A stretch of 64,000 nucleotides of DNA from Chrysaora quinquecirrha (GCA_014526335.1 JACTAT010000033.1:533610-597609), one strand, 5' to 3'. Positions 22,325 through 32,120 are shown, counted from the first letter of the stretch. Notes: generated from the letters alone by a model not told the origin. Program-made: numbers and translations.

Positions 22325-22830
22325 ATTTAAACTCACTATATGTTTTCATGAATGACGATAGATTTTCCACAAGTGGCATGAGACATTAGATGGGATTCGA
22401 ACCTGAACTGCACAACCAAGACGTTTCCATTGAGCCATAGAGCTCAATGAAATTGCCGAATTAGTCTCCAAGTCATATGGCCCAAGATCTCCTCCCGTTT
22501 CACGTTATTGTGTTCCGTTCCGGCTATGTTGAACCTTCTTTAGCACCATACATATTTATATATTTTAGGTAATAAAGGTACGATATATAAGATAAAAGGT
22601 CGGACGCAAATAATGAAAACAAAAATTCTGAACTAAATAAACTTCAGATATTCTGGATGATGACACAAGTCTGAAAGGCCTCAGTGTGCTTTAAGATTAT
22701 ATTTAGAGTATTTTAAGGAAACCTGAATTTATTTAGTTCAGAATTCTTGTTTTCATTATTTGCGTCCGACCTTTTATCTTACATATTTATATATGTTTTT
22801 CATCAATGGCGAACACTAGGAAAGTTAAAA
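22325..22830 (-). repeat. tRNA-derived SINE-like element, minus strand, split by an insertion
   Basis: On the minus strand the A box TGGCTCAATGG (22437-22427) and B box GGTTCGAATCC (22403-22393) are intact. Words outside the tRNA part (CGGGAGGAGATCTTGGGCC, GTGTTCGCCATTGATGAAAA) recur in the second copy at 24010-24240. A foldback element separates the SINE at 22564-22780. Words of the outer end (CATTCATGAAAACATATA near 22340) appear at both ends of the unit, suggesting tandem or dimeric structure. Confidence 0.6.
22564..22780. mobile_element. 217-bp foldback insertion inside the SINE, 14-bp flanking duplication
   Basis: Inverted arms of 53 bp (22589-22641 and 22728-22780; AAGATAAAAGGTCGGACGCA, AATAATGAAAACAAAAATTC) differ at one position. 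ACATATTTATATAT occurs at 22550-22563 and again at 22781-22794, and the uninterrupted second SINE copy has only one such A/T block, so this is an insertion with a duplicated target or an element carrying it. There is no coding sequence. Confidence 0.7.
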
Positions 22831-23009
22831 GTGGCATTATTAATCTTATTATATTTAACAGAATATATCTACCAAAATCAAAGCTCCAGTTTTTGCATGA
22901 CGGAAACTTGCCATACCGATTACCGATGTTAAGCAACCTTGAAGGCTGTACAAAAGTCCAGTTGCTTATTGAAAAAACTCTAAGACCGCGATGCTGATTT
23001 ATGACCAAG

Positions 23010-23689
23010 GGTGAAAGGACTCTTAGTTGAATAAATGCAATTCCGTATCATGTTTTCAGGCTAAATTCACTGCTCAAACGAAAGACTTACATGAAGTATT
23101 TATCTGATATTCGTCTTCGTCTACCAAAGTAACATAATATTGACTAATTGTCGTTTGCTGAAACAGAAGAGCAAAAGTTAAACTCAGCAGCAGGTTCCAT
23201 ACTTGATTTTCTAATTTGAACAAATATTAAAAAGTAGAAGAATTAAATTGCTTGCTAAAGTGAAATCTGATTGACCTAGTGAAAAAGGCAGGAAGCAGAA
23301 ATTATACAGCCTCGTCCCCAGGGTGAATAGGCCTCTACGTGAAACTTCGCTGTCCATATTCGACCCTCGTATCGGCCTTGTCTATTCGCAATTTGATTGG
23401 CTGTTCAAACAATAGAAATTTTAAGTGACGTCACAGTTTCTTCAAAACTTCACACCAAAATAAGCCGAAAACTATGTAAAAAGCATCTATAAAAACCAAA
23501 AAATGATGCTGCATGAGATATTGTATCTTGCCTTACAGTTATCAATGAAATGCTTTGCCTTTCCTTTCAAAGAAGATCTGCTTTCGGAATCTACATCTTG
23601 TTTTTATGCCTAGGCCAAAATTGCCAGTATTTTTACTGTGGCCGGTACCAGGGCAAAATGGATTTGACAGTTGAGATTAAAGAAAATTG
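23010..23689. other. non-coding stretch, nothing recognised
   Basis: No exon-like frame, tandem repeat or element terminus was recognised between the split SINE and the 23.7-kb minisatellite. Confidence 0.4.
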
Positions 23690-23905
23690 AGGTGTGCAGT
23701 ACAACGGTGGTTGTGCAGTACAGTGGAGGTATATCATCCCACAGCTGTACTGAACATCCACCGCTGTACTGATGATATCCCTCAGCTGTACTGATGATAT
23801 CCTCCACTGTATTGATGATATCCTCTGCTGTATTGATGATATCCCTCCGCTGTACTGATGATATCCCTCTGCTGTACTGCAAAACCACCGCTGTACTGCA
23901 CATCT
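23690..23905 (+). repeat. minisatellite of CTGTACTGATGATATCC units
   Basis: About seven irregular copies of a roughly 25-30 bp unit: CTGTACTGATGATATCC followed by CTCAG / TCCACT / TCTGCT / CTCCGC. The array starts and ends with GTGCAGTACA / TGTACTGCAC words in opposite orientation, so its borders are inverted. Similar words occur in intron 2 of the TRPA-like gene (7790-8100). Confidence 0.8.
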
Positions 23906-24009
23906 TAGTATAATAATTTATTCTATCAAACCTAACAAATATACTTAAATAATTACAGATATAAAATTGTTTGGTAAAATGCACATTCTACTAAAACTGG
24001 AAGAGTCTA

Positions 24010-24240
24010 TCCTAGTTTTTGCCATTCATGAAAACTAGAGCGTGACCAGAAAGCCAGAGACGTTTTCACTGAGCTATAGAGCTTAATTAAATCGTCAAGT
24101 AACACTCTAAGTCATTCAGCCCAAGGATCTCCTCCCGTTTTGACTTTTTGTGTTTCGGCTGACCCTCCTTCAGCGCTATACAAATTTGTATATACTTGTC
24201 ATGAATGGCGAACACTAAGATAGACTTTTCCACAAGATGG
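24010..24240 (-). repeat. second copy of the minus-strand SINE-like element
   Basis: Shares CGGGAGGAGATCCTTGGGCT, GTGTTCGCCATTCATGACAA and GCTCTATAGCTCAGTG with the copy at 22325-22830. The B box is degraded. The ends CTTAGTGTTCGCCATTCATG and (inverted) CATGAATGGCAAAAACTAGG look like imperfect terminal inverted repeats, so a DNA-element origin of part of the unit is possible. Confidence 0.5.
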
Positions 24241-24781
24241 CATATCACAATAAATATACATATACAATATGTTGATTGATAATTATTGTTTAGATTACCT
24301 TGTGGGTGTTTGTAAACAGATTCACCAATGCCTTTGAAATGTCTTATTTTTCCACTCTTTTCTACGATTGGACCACTCATCTACGATGACATAGGGAGAA
24401 CTGTTAAATTTGCAAAAAACATGGGAGAATTGACAAGGACAGTTCTCTAACCTGCGACCATTGACTTTGTGGGCAAGTGCCAATCTTAGTTAACTACCTG
24501 GACCCTGGCACTCAGAGCCGTAGTATCAATCGCATATAACTATCGCAGCCAACCATCTCCGCCAGGGGAGAGGGTCGCTATAGAGGCTGTGAAGGCCATA
24601 CTGCAAGGGCCTTGCAGTATGCAAGGGCCACTGCGATGGATGGGTCTTTTCATCTGAGGATATAATATAAACGTTGATTGTGATAACTGAGCTGGGTTTC
24701 TGTTCACTTAAGATTAGACGTCTTTCCAATGGGTCCTAGATCATCCGCCAGGACTACTCATAGCTCGACATGCAGATAATA
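24241..24781. other. non-coding stretch with one short perfect palindrome
   Basis: Nothing is recognised except the 25-bp palindrome at 24597-24621 (12-bp arms CATACTGCAAGG / CCTTGCAGTATG around one G), followed by a partial direct copy GCAAGGGCC. Confidence 0.5.
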
Positions 24782-25167
24782 CACCTTTTCGACGAACGAC
24801 CGCCTTTATAAATATTTACCAATTTCGAGATATAGAGTTTTCCATATCGAAATTTGTATTAAGCAGCTAAAATTTAGTCTAGGTGCAAAGTTCAACTACC
24901 TTATTGATTTTATAAGCGTTCAAAGTCTACGATTTTATAAGGGCTCAAACCTGTCGTGGTAAAGAGTTTTACCTAAATCACTTTTCACGACCCTTAAATA
25001 TAAATCGAGAACTTTACACGCTCATAAAATCAATAACACAAGCGCTAGAGCAGCGAAAATTTACACAAACACAAGTTTTGGATGCTTCATACAATTTCGG
25101 CATCTACAACTCAATATGTTGAAATTTAAAAAGAAATTCATAATATCGGCTGTTCGTCGAAAAGGCG
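24782..25167. mobile_element. 386-bp foldback MITE, TA-flanked, diverged relative of 10480-10891
   Basis: Ends CACCTTTTCGACGAACG and, reverse complemented, CGCCTTTTCGACGAACAG, with TA on both sides (24780-24781, 25168-25169). Arms converge on GGTAAAGAGTTTTACC near 24958-24973. It has the same architecture and end sequence (CACCTTTTC) as 10480-10891, but a different interior sequence. Confidence 0.75.
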
Positions 25168-25315
25168 TATTAGCTAGATGAATTCTTCTGTCATGTTTTA
25201 ACGGACCGCCGAAAAGATGTATTAGCTAGATGAATTCTTCTGTCATGTTTTAACGGACCGCCGAAAAGGTGTATTAGCTAGATGAATTCTTCTGTCAGGT
25301 TTTAACGGACCGTCG
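25160..25315 (+). repeat. three 52-bp tandem copies that include a MITE end
   Basis: Units at 25160-25211, 25212-25263 and 25264-25315 each begin with the last bases of the foldback element (AAAAGGCGTA, AAAAGATGTA, AAAAGGTGTA) and continue into its flank (TTAGCTAGATGAATTCTTCT, GTCATGTTTTAACGGACCG). Confidence 0.9.
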
Positions 25316-25389
25316 GTATTCAAAGTGAAATTAGCATGTGATCAGTTAACTACGAAATCTCAAAAACATGCTGATAGCCGTGGAATAAC

Positions 25390-25507
25390 CTGTCTATCTT
25401 TAGGGTCTCCAGGCTTTCTTCGTTTCTGCTTTATTTCCTCTTGCTTCTTTTCAGCACCCAAACCAAGACCTTTGTGTCTTGGGATGAATTCTATAGGCTC
25501 TGCAAGC
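25390..25507 (-). CDS. candidate GPKOW-like exon (end of a G-patch), minus strand
   Basis: A strong acceptor (TTTTTTCATTTTTTTAG, minus strand) precedes 118 bp that encode LAEPIEFIPRHKGLGAEKKQ, then EEIKQKRRKPGDPKDRQ, up to a modest donor (ACAG then GTTATT). The P-x-E-(F/Y)-x-x-R-x-K-G-L-G-A pattern is the C-terminal half of the G-patch of GPKOW/MOS2-type splicing proteins, where the usual text is RPKGLGLGA; one LG pair is missing here. GPKOW is a nuclear G-patch and KOW protein that binds DHX16. Only this one exon can be assigned, so the name is tentative and the gene may be dispersed over the region or be a different G-patch protein. Confidence 0.4.
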
Positions 25508-25515
25508 CTAAAAAA

Positions 25516-26312
25516 TGAAAAAATTAAATGCAATTAGATTTAAGTACAATAGCTCAACGTAAAAGAACCTCTGAAAAAACACCTCAAGCTACTGGTCAAG
25601 CTGATGTACATTGAAAGGAAGTATATAACATCAGCATTATGAAAGTAAAATATAGCAGCAACAGTTTTGACAGAGTGATGGCCCCTTCTTTTATAAGCCA
25701 CCTCGAATGAATTAACGAATACGTTAGGTGGGCCTAGAGTGAAAATACATTTCACCTAATCTTGGAGAAAGGTTATTGGAACGGATCTCCGCATGCAACG
25801 ACCTGTGCTGCAGTCGTGGCTCCTAGTCCACGTTTATAGAAAATTGAGGCTCAGCAAATATGAATGTATATTCTAATAAAGAAGTGTGTAGCAAAGTTAG
25901 GGTCATTTTCTTCCAGGATCATTCTCTTTAAGCTGAGCATGTATGTAGTATGATAGTGCTGATGCAGTAACCTTTTTGTTTCGTTACACCCGTATTTGCG
26001 ACTAAACATTTTTGAGTCTGGATTACCCTGAGAAAAAAAAAGGTATGGTTTTGATTTCCCTACAATAAATGTTTATTAGGTTGACGTTTACTTGGTTCAA
26101 ATTTCATAAGATCCTGCTTTGGACAGATTTTCATATGAATTGCTTTATTTCAGGGGCTATCTTATTTTGCCCCCGATAATTAGGAAAGAAGGTACGTATG
26201 CCGTTCCATGACAACAGAAGGGCGGAAAAAGCTCTCGGTTTCAAAACTGGTCACACTGCAAGGCGTCTCATTAGGGCAGCAAAGAAAGAGACGCAAATCA
26301 TTTCATTACAAA
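25516..26312. other. non-coding stretch before the first gap
   Basis: No exon-like frame with splice sites and no repeat were recognised; it lies upstream of the candidate G-patch exon on the minus strand. Confidence 0.4.
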
Positions 26313-26988
26313 NNNNNNNNNNNNNNNNNNNNNNNNNNNNNNNNNNNNNNNNNNNNNNNNNNNNNNNNNNNNNNNNNNNNNNNNNNNNNNNNNNNNNNNN
26401 NNNNNNNNNNNNNNNNNNNNNNNNNNNNNNNNNNNNNNNNNNNNNNNNNNNNNNNNNNNNNNNNNNNNNNNNNNNNNNNNNNNNNNNNNNNNNNNNNNNN
26501 NNNNNNNNNNNNNNNNNNNNNNNNNNNNNNNNNNNNNNNNNNNNNNNNNNNNNNNNNNNNNNNNNNNNNNNNNNNNNNNNNNNNNNNNNNNNNNNNNNNN
26601 NNNNNNNNNNNNNNNNNNNNNNNNNNNNNNNNNNNNNNNNNNNNNNNNNNNNNNNNNNNNNNNNNNNNNNNNNNNNNNNNNNNNNNNNNNNNNNNNNNNN
26701 NNNNNNNNNNNNNNNNNNNNNNNNNNNNNNNNNNNNNNNNNNNNNNNNNNNNNNNNNNNNNNNNNNNNNNNNNNNNNNNNNNNNNNNNNNNNNNNNNNNN
26801 NNNNNNNNNNNNNNNNNNNNNNNNNNNNNNNNNNNNNNNNNNNNNNNNNNNNNNNNNNNNNNNNNNNNNNNNNNNNNNNNNNNNNNNNNNNNNNNNNNNN
26901 NNNNNNNNNNNNNNNNNNNNNNNNNNNNNNNNNNNNNNNNNNNNNNNNNNNNNNNNNNNNNNNNNNNNNNNNNNNNNNNNNNNNNNNN
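26313..26988. other. assembly gap, 676 N
   Basis: A run of N. Open frames that span it are artefacts. Confidence 0.99.
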
Positions 26989-27441
26989 AGTGATTATTTT
27001 CCTTTTTGAAGCCAAGGAGGCAATTAGTGGTAAATGCAAATGTTTTTAGACTGCCCAGGCTCAAGCATTCCAAGTCTTTATTTCCGTCACCAGACGCAAT
27101 AAATGCCCCATAGCTTGGGGCCTAGTTGATGTTGTTATTAGATTAAACTCGCCAAACTCACCCCATATTGTATTTGTAGAAAAATAGATTTTTTGATATA
27201 GTCCTGGCTAAATCAAGAAATAAGGTTGAACAAGGAATTGCACAAAAGTTAGAGGCGCATTTATTGAAGACACAAAATTGGAGGGGCGCATTAAAAAGTA
27301 ATAAGGTATTAAGGAAAGAGCATGACTATTTCTTACTGTACAGCTTCTTTATATCGAAAAGCTGTAACAAAAAGGCGAATAGTAAAACGACGAACAGAAC
27401 AGTCAAAAGTTACTTAAATTGCTTGGAACTGAAACAAGATC
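26989..27441. other. non-coding stretch after the gap
   Basis: No feature recognised. Confidence 0.4.
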
Positions 27442-27907
27442 TCGATCGAAAATAACAGAACATTGAGTACACGCAATTTTTTTATAAGAAACCGGTTTAA
27501 AAGAAACCTAGAACTAGACACCCCAAAAGTTAAGAAACTTTTAGAACTAGGAGGAAGGAGTTAAGAAACTTAAGAAATTTTTGTGCCAGCTTTCCAACAT
27601 ACTAATTTCAAATTAGTGGACGTAGTAATCAATTCTCAAGCATTTCCGTTCGATTTCTCGCACCAGCATGGCTAATTCTTTGTAATACAATAATATTAAT
27701 AATTTGCTTTCTATATTCACGTTTATTATCGTTTTTACTACAATTTATTTTAATAAAGTTAAAAAACTGTTAAGAAACTTTTAGAACTAAAATTGGGCCA
27801 AAAATTAAGAAACTTTTAGAACTAGGCCCCGAGCTAGGTTTCTTATAAAAAAAAAAACGTGTAAAAGTAATAAAAAAAGTCGATCGAAAATAACAGAACA
27901 TTAAGTA
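27442..27907. mobile_element. foldback element bounded by a 28-bp direct repeat
   Basis: TCGATCGAAAATAACAGAAC ATTGAGTA at 27442-27469 recurs at 27880-27907 with one mismatch. Between them, CACGCAATTTTTTTATAAGA AACC (27470 on) is inverted at the right end (GGTTTCTTATAAAAAAA... ACGTG, ending 27861). The interior carries four copies of TTAAGAAACTTTTAGAACTA-like text. No coding sequence was seen. Confidence 0.65.
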
Positions 27908-28096
27908 TAAATAATATAAAAGTATCCAACGATAGAACAGAAGCGCTCCATGTACTATGAGGTAGAATTATTCGGAGGACTTCAGCATATCAAGTGTTAT
28001 TTTTCGAAAAATGTTTTCTTGTTAGGGAATTAAACAATCCTCGTCCATCTACAAAGGAATCGGTCGTCTGCCCCTAGCACATAAATGCCTCATAAA

Positions 28097-28282
28097 TCAT
28101 CCTCGCCCGATCTCTTCTTCTCGAACGACATCTTCCCATTTGAAAATTTTCAAATCGTCCGCTATTGGTTTAAGTTTTGAAACCCTGAATGATTTGCTCA
28201 GAGACATCTTTCCAGCACTTAGTCCATCACAGAAAAAGAGACACAGCAAAGGACCACATGTGTTGAATGTCAGGTTAGACAA
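28097..28282 (-). pseudogene. possible kinase N-terminal fragment
   Basis: A minus-strand frame reads MSLSKSFRVSKLKPIADDLK IFKWEDVVREEEIGRG and then a stop. The end resembles the segment leading to the glycine-rich loop of protein kinases ((E)EIGRGxFG). No splice donor follows the last glycine codon, and the kinase domain is not found downstream. It may be a retroposed or broken exon, or a coincidence. Confidence 0.2.
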
Positions 28283-28354
28283 AACAACGATTTAATTACA
28301 TGCTATTTCCGGCAATCACTTTTCAGACAAAAGGGGATTCCCGAGCATTTTATG

Positions 28355-28540
28355 GAATCGTTTTAGAAAACACGGAATCGTTTTAGAAAACACGGAATCG
28401 TTTTTGAAAACACGGAATCGTTTTAGAAAACACGGAATCGTTTTAGAAAACACGAAATCGTTTTAGAAAACACGGAATCGTTTTTGAAAACACGGAATTG
28501 TTTTAGAAAACACGGAATCGTTTAAGAAAACATGGAATGG
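28355..28540 (+). repeat. 20-bp minisatellite, about nine copies
   Basis: GGAATCGTTTTAGAAAACAC repeats from 28355 with A/T exchange in TTTTAG/TTTTTG and a few substitutions toward the right end. Confidence 0.95.
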
Positions 28541-28663
28541 TGCTATAAAACGTACAATTCAATGGATCTTGATGATTTATTGATATTTATCTGTTACTTA
28601 GAAGCCAAAGCAAAGATTTATAAGCATTTTCGGGTGAAATTCAAGGTATTTACAAAGTAGGCC

Positions 28664-28770
28664 CTCATTCCATTCCGTCATTCCGTCATTCCGCCATTCC
28701 ATTCCGTCATTCCGTCATTCCATTCCGTCATTCCGTCATTCCATTCCGTCATTCCATATTCCGTGTTTTA
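28664..28770 (+). repeat. CATTCCGT / CCATTCCGT short tandem repeat
   Basis: ATTCCGTC / ATTCCATTCCGTC units, 8-13 bp, repeated about ten times. The words GGAATGG and CATTCC in the adjacent 20-bp array are inverse to each other. Confidence 0.9.
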
Positions 28771-28820
28771 AAGATAGCCCATGTAGTGTGCTTTCGAAAT
28801 AGATTTAACAGGACCGTTTA

Positions 28821-31593
28821 GGCATACCGTAAAAACCAGACCCTAGGACGTGAGACCCCTGAGACCTTTAGGACCATTAAGTACTGACATCAAAAAGGAC
28901 CGTAAACACCAGAGGGTATTCGCCTTCTAAGAACAATAGAAGATCGCAGTAGGCTGTCAGTCCGGGTTTTCTTAGTAGTGGTACTTCCGCTAGTTGGCTG
29001 CCTGCCTTCTCTTACGTCTTTCAGTAGTCAATAATATTAATTATTGATTTTTGTTGTTTGATTGAATACCTCACTGTCTTTCTTAGAGCTATGGCCCAAA
29101 CAAAAACACTTCTTTTCAAGCTAATGCAATTTTTTAAGTTTCGATAGATGTCTGTTATTTTAGCGCTCTTTTTGGCTGTCTGCCTTCAGGTGTTTCAGTC
29201 TCAATTTATATCAATTTCCCTTTATTTGTCTTTATTGCAGCGAAGACATTTCTAGGGGTTTCTTGTTTGGCTAATATGTAGCGACCGAAACAAAATAAGT
29301 TTTGAGAGAATAGATTTGCTGTTGACTTCTATTTATTACAGCATGATTAGAGCCAGAGCACATGTCGAAAATTGGCTTGATTTGAAGAGATTTGAGGCGG
29401 TTTGTTATGTTTTGGTGGACAGCGAGAAAAAATTCAATAGAAAACTTGAGGGTGAGGGTACTACCTATTGACTTTCGAGTGACTTTCACAAGAAGCTCAC
29501 TTTTTTTACTTGTCAAATCAAGAACATCTAGTTATTAATGTCGTTCGATTCGAGGGATATTTCACGTTTCAAAAAGATTTTTACTAAGACAACAGGATTT
29601 CCAAAGATTCCCGTGAAAACGATAGCTTTCCAAGCAAGGATGTACGAGATTTTCAAGGACTGAATCGCCCCTCTGTTCGATTTCTTAAAATGCGCAAGAT
29701 AATTTATACGAAACATAGGTATCGCGAATTGTCGACGTAAAGTAGAGGTGCGATGCTGCAATGCAGAAATGGACAAGATTTATGAAATTTTCACAAAAGA
29801 ACAAAGCAAGTTTCGAAAAACTGTTTCAAGATTTTTTGTTTCAAAATCAGGATTTTCTCAAAAGCAAACCAGACCAAAACAAGGCTTTGTTGGGCGATTC
29901 TTCGTTTGGCCTCGCAGTGCAATATGTAAGCTTATGGATTTGAATGAAATGCGGCTACGACAGCTGCATACCTTGATAATATCTCAAGAACCCAGAATCT
30001 AGTTTTAAGGCATCTATCGATGCTTAAAAATTGCATTAAACTGAAAAGAAATGTTTTTATTTGGGCCGACAGTTAGCTATTCAAACAACAAAGATTAATT
30101 AATAAAAAGTATTGACTGAGAGACGCACGAGAAGGCAAGCAGCCAAATAGCGGAAGAACCACTATTAAGAAAACCCGGACTGACAGCCTACTGCAATCTT
30201 CTTTTGTTCTTAGAAGGCGAATACCCTCTGGTGTTAACGGTCCTTTTTGATGTCAGTACTTAATGGTCCTAAAGGTCTCAGGGGTCTCACGTCCTAGGGT
30301 CTGGTTTTTACGGTATGCCGTTTGAATAGATAACTGTGGGCCCAAATAAAAACATTTCTTTTCAGTTTAATGCAATTTATAAGCATGGATAGATGCCTTA
30401 AAACTAGATTCTGGGTTTGTGAGATATTATCAAGCTGTGCAGCTGTCGTAGCCGCTTTTCATTCAAATCCATAAACTTACATATTGCATCGCGAGGCCAA
30501 ACGAAGAATCACCCCACAAAGTCTTGTTTTTGTCTGGTTTGCTTTTGAGAAAATGCTGATTTGAAACAAAAAATCTTGAAACAGTTTTTGGAAACTTGCT
30601 TTGTTCCTTTGTGAAAATTTCATAAATCTTGTCCATTTCTACATTGCAGCAACGCACCTCTACTTTACGTTGACAATTCACGATACCTTTGTTTTGTATA
30701 AATTATCTTGCGCATTTCAAGAAATCGAACAGAGGGTGATTCAGTCCTTGAAAATGTCGTACGCCCTTGCTTGGAAAGCTATCGTTTTCACTAAAATCCT
30801 TTGGAAATCCTGTTGTCTTAGTAAAAACCTCGTACATCTTTTTGAAATGTGAAATATCCCTCGAATCGAACAACATTAATAACTAGATGTTCTTGGTTTG
30901 ACAAGTAAGAAAATGAAGCTTCTTGCGAAAGTCACTCCAAAGTCAATAGTACCCTCACCCTTAAATTTTCTATTGGCTCTTTTCTCGCTGTGCTGTCCAC
31001 AAAAACATAATAAACCGCTTCAAATCCCCTCAAATCGAGCCAATTTTCGACATGTGCTCTAGCTCTAATCATGCTGTAATAAATAGAAGTCAACAGCAAA
31101 TCTCTTCTCTCAAAACTTATTTTGTTTCGGTCGCTACATAAAAATTGTTTTAGCCAAACAAGAAATTCCAGGAAATGTCGCTGCAATAAAGGCAAATAAA
31201 GGGAAATTGATACAAATTGACACTGAAACACCTGAAGGCAGACAGCCAAAAAGAGCACTAAAATAACAGAGATCTATCGAAACTTAAAAAATTGCATTAA
31301 CCTGAAAAGAAATGTTTTTGTTTGGGCTATAGCTCTAAGACAGTGAAGTATTCAAACAACAAAAATTCAATTATAAAAAGTACTGACTACTGAGAGACGT
31401 AAGAGAAGGCAGGCAGCCAAATAGCGGAAGTACCACTACTAAGAAAAACCGGACTGGCAGCCTACTGCGATCTTCTATTGCTCTTAGAAGGCGAATACCC
31501 TGTGGTGTTAACAGTCCTTTTTGATGTCCGTACTTAACGGTCCTTAAGGTCTCAGGGGTCTCATGTCCTAGGGTCTGGTTTTTACGGTATGCC
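28821..31593. mobile_element. composite inverted pair of a long-TIR DNA element
   Basis: Copy A (28821-30319) has termini GGCATACCGTAAAAACCAGA at both ends in inverted orientation, with inverted arms of roughly 330 bp. Copy B (30320-31593) is the reverse complement of A, carries the terminus only at its outer end (31593), and is cut off at its inner end, where TTTGAATAGATAACTGTGGG directly follows the inner terminus of A. No transposase is encoded; frames up to 108 codons inside show no domain. The copies are roughly 90% identical by eye, so the event is moderately recent. No target duplication is visible at the outer ends. Confidence 0.8.
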
Positions 31594-31949
31594 CAATAAA
31601 ATCCAGTACGTAATATTATTTTTTCGTGTAATTTGTTATTCATTTTACTAACCTTACATTTATGAATTCTGGTCTGTCTCTTTTGTTTTATATCTGTTTG
31701 TTTCAGCCTAATTTGTTAATTTATCGAATATCAAGAATCATAAATGAAACGAATATTTTGCAGACTGGAAGTTGTCTATTTGGGTGCTATACTGTTTGCG
31801 TTCATATTTGGGGTTATATATGGGGTTACATTTTAGTCCGTCAGGTATCTCTAAACGCTGCAAAATCTGTGAGAATAAAATAAGTCTACAAGTGAAAACT
31901 ATTTGCGTTTTCTATAATACTTTATGAAAACAATATTTCAAATAAAAAA
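31594..31949 (-). other. probable 3' UTR/flank of the ZC3H15-like gene
   Basis: AT-rich sequence just downstream (minus strand) of the stop codon at 31950. A plausible polyadenylation signal could not be fixed with confidence. Confidence 0.35.
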
Positions 31950-32120
31950 TCAATCATTTATATCTAATTCATCAAGTTCTAAATCATCTACATCATCCTC
32001 GAAAAGGCTTTCTTCGACTGGTACCCCATCAAGAAGAATTTGCTCTTTGTTTTCAAATTCAACATTTGCTGCACATGCTTCTTCAGTACCATTCAGGTCG
32101 GCCAGTGGACGTTCAACAGG
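31950..32120 (-). CDS. terminal exon of a ZC3H15-like (DFRP1) gene
   Basis: The exon starts after a strong acceptor (TTTACTTTTAG, minus strand) and encodes 56 residues and a stop: PVERPLADLNGTEEACAANV, then EFENKEQILLDGVPVEESLF, then EDDVDDLELDELDIND. The pattern V-P-V-(D/E)-E-x-L-F followed by a run of acidic residues and leucines ending the protein is the C-terminus of ZC3H15, the CCCH-zinc-finger partner that stabilises the translational GTPase DRG1. It joins the exon at 34752-34597 in phase 0. The zinc fingers and the conserved DFRP domain would lie in exons further right, beyond the mobile elements, and are not seen in the window. Confidence 0.55.
   Translation of the reverse strand, partial: PVERPLADLNGTEEACAANVEFENKEQILLDGVPVEESLFEDDVDDLELDELDIND

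Noticed and set aside
22393..22437. Functional tRNA gene on the minus strand at 22.4 kb
   Set aside because: Boxes are present but no convincing cloverleaf and the unit recurs with long non-tRNA flanks, as in a SINE.
22747..23008. Overlapping frames of 61-73 codons at 22.75-23.0 kb
   Set aside because: They start within the foldback/SINE sequence, on both strands, and show no protein-like pattern.
26198..27073. Open frames of 255-283 codons across 26.2-27.1 kb
   Set aside because: Most codons are N; they are produced by the gap.
29748..30002. Frames of 60-84 codons inside the composite element at 29-31 kb
   Set aside because: They occur in both inverted copies with different frames and have no domain or splice signals.
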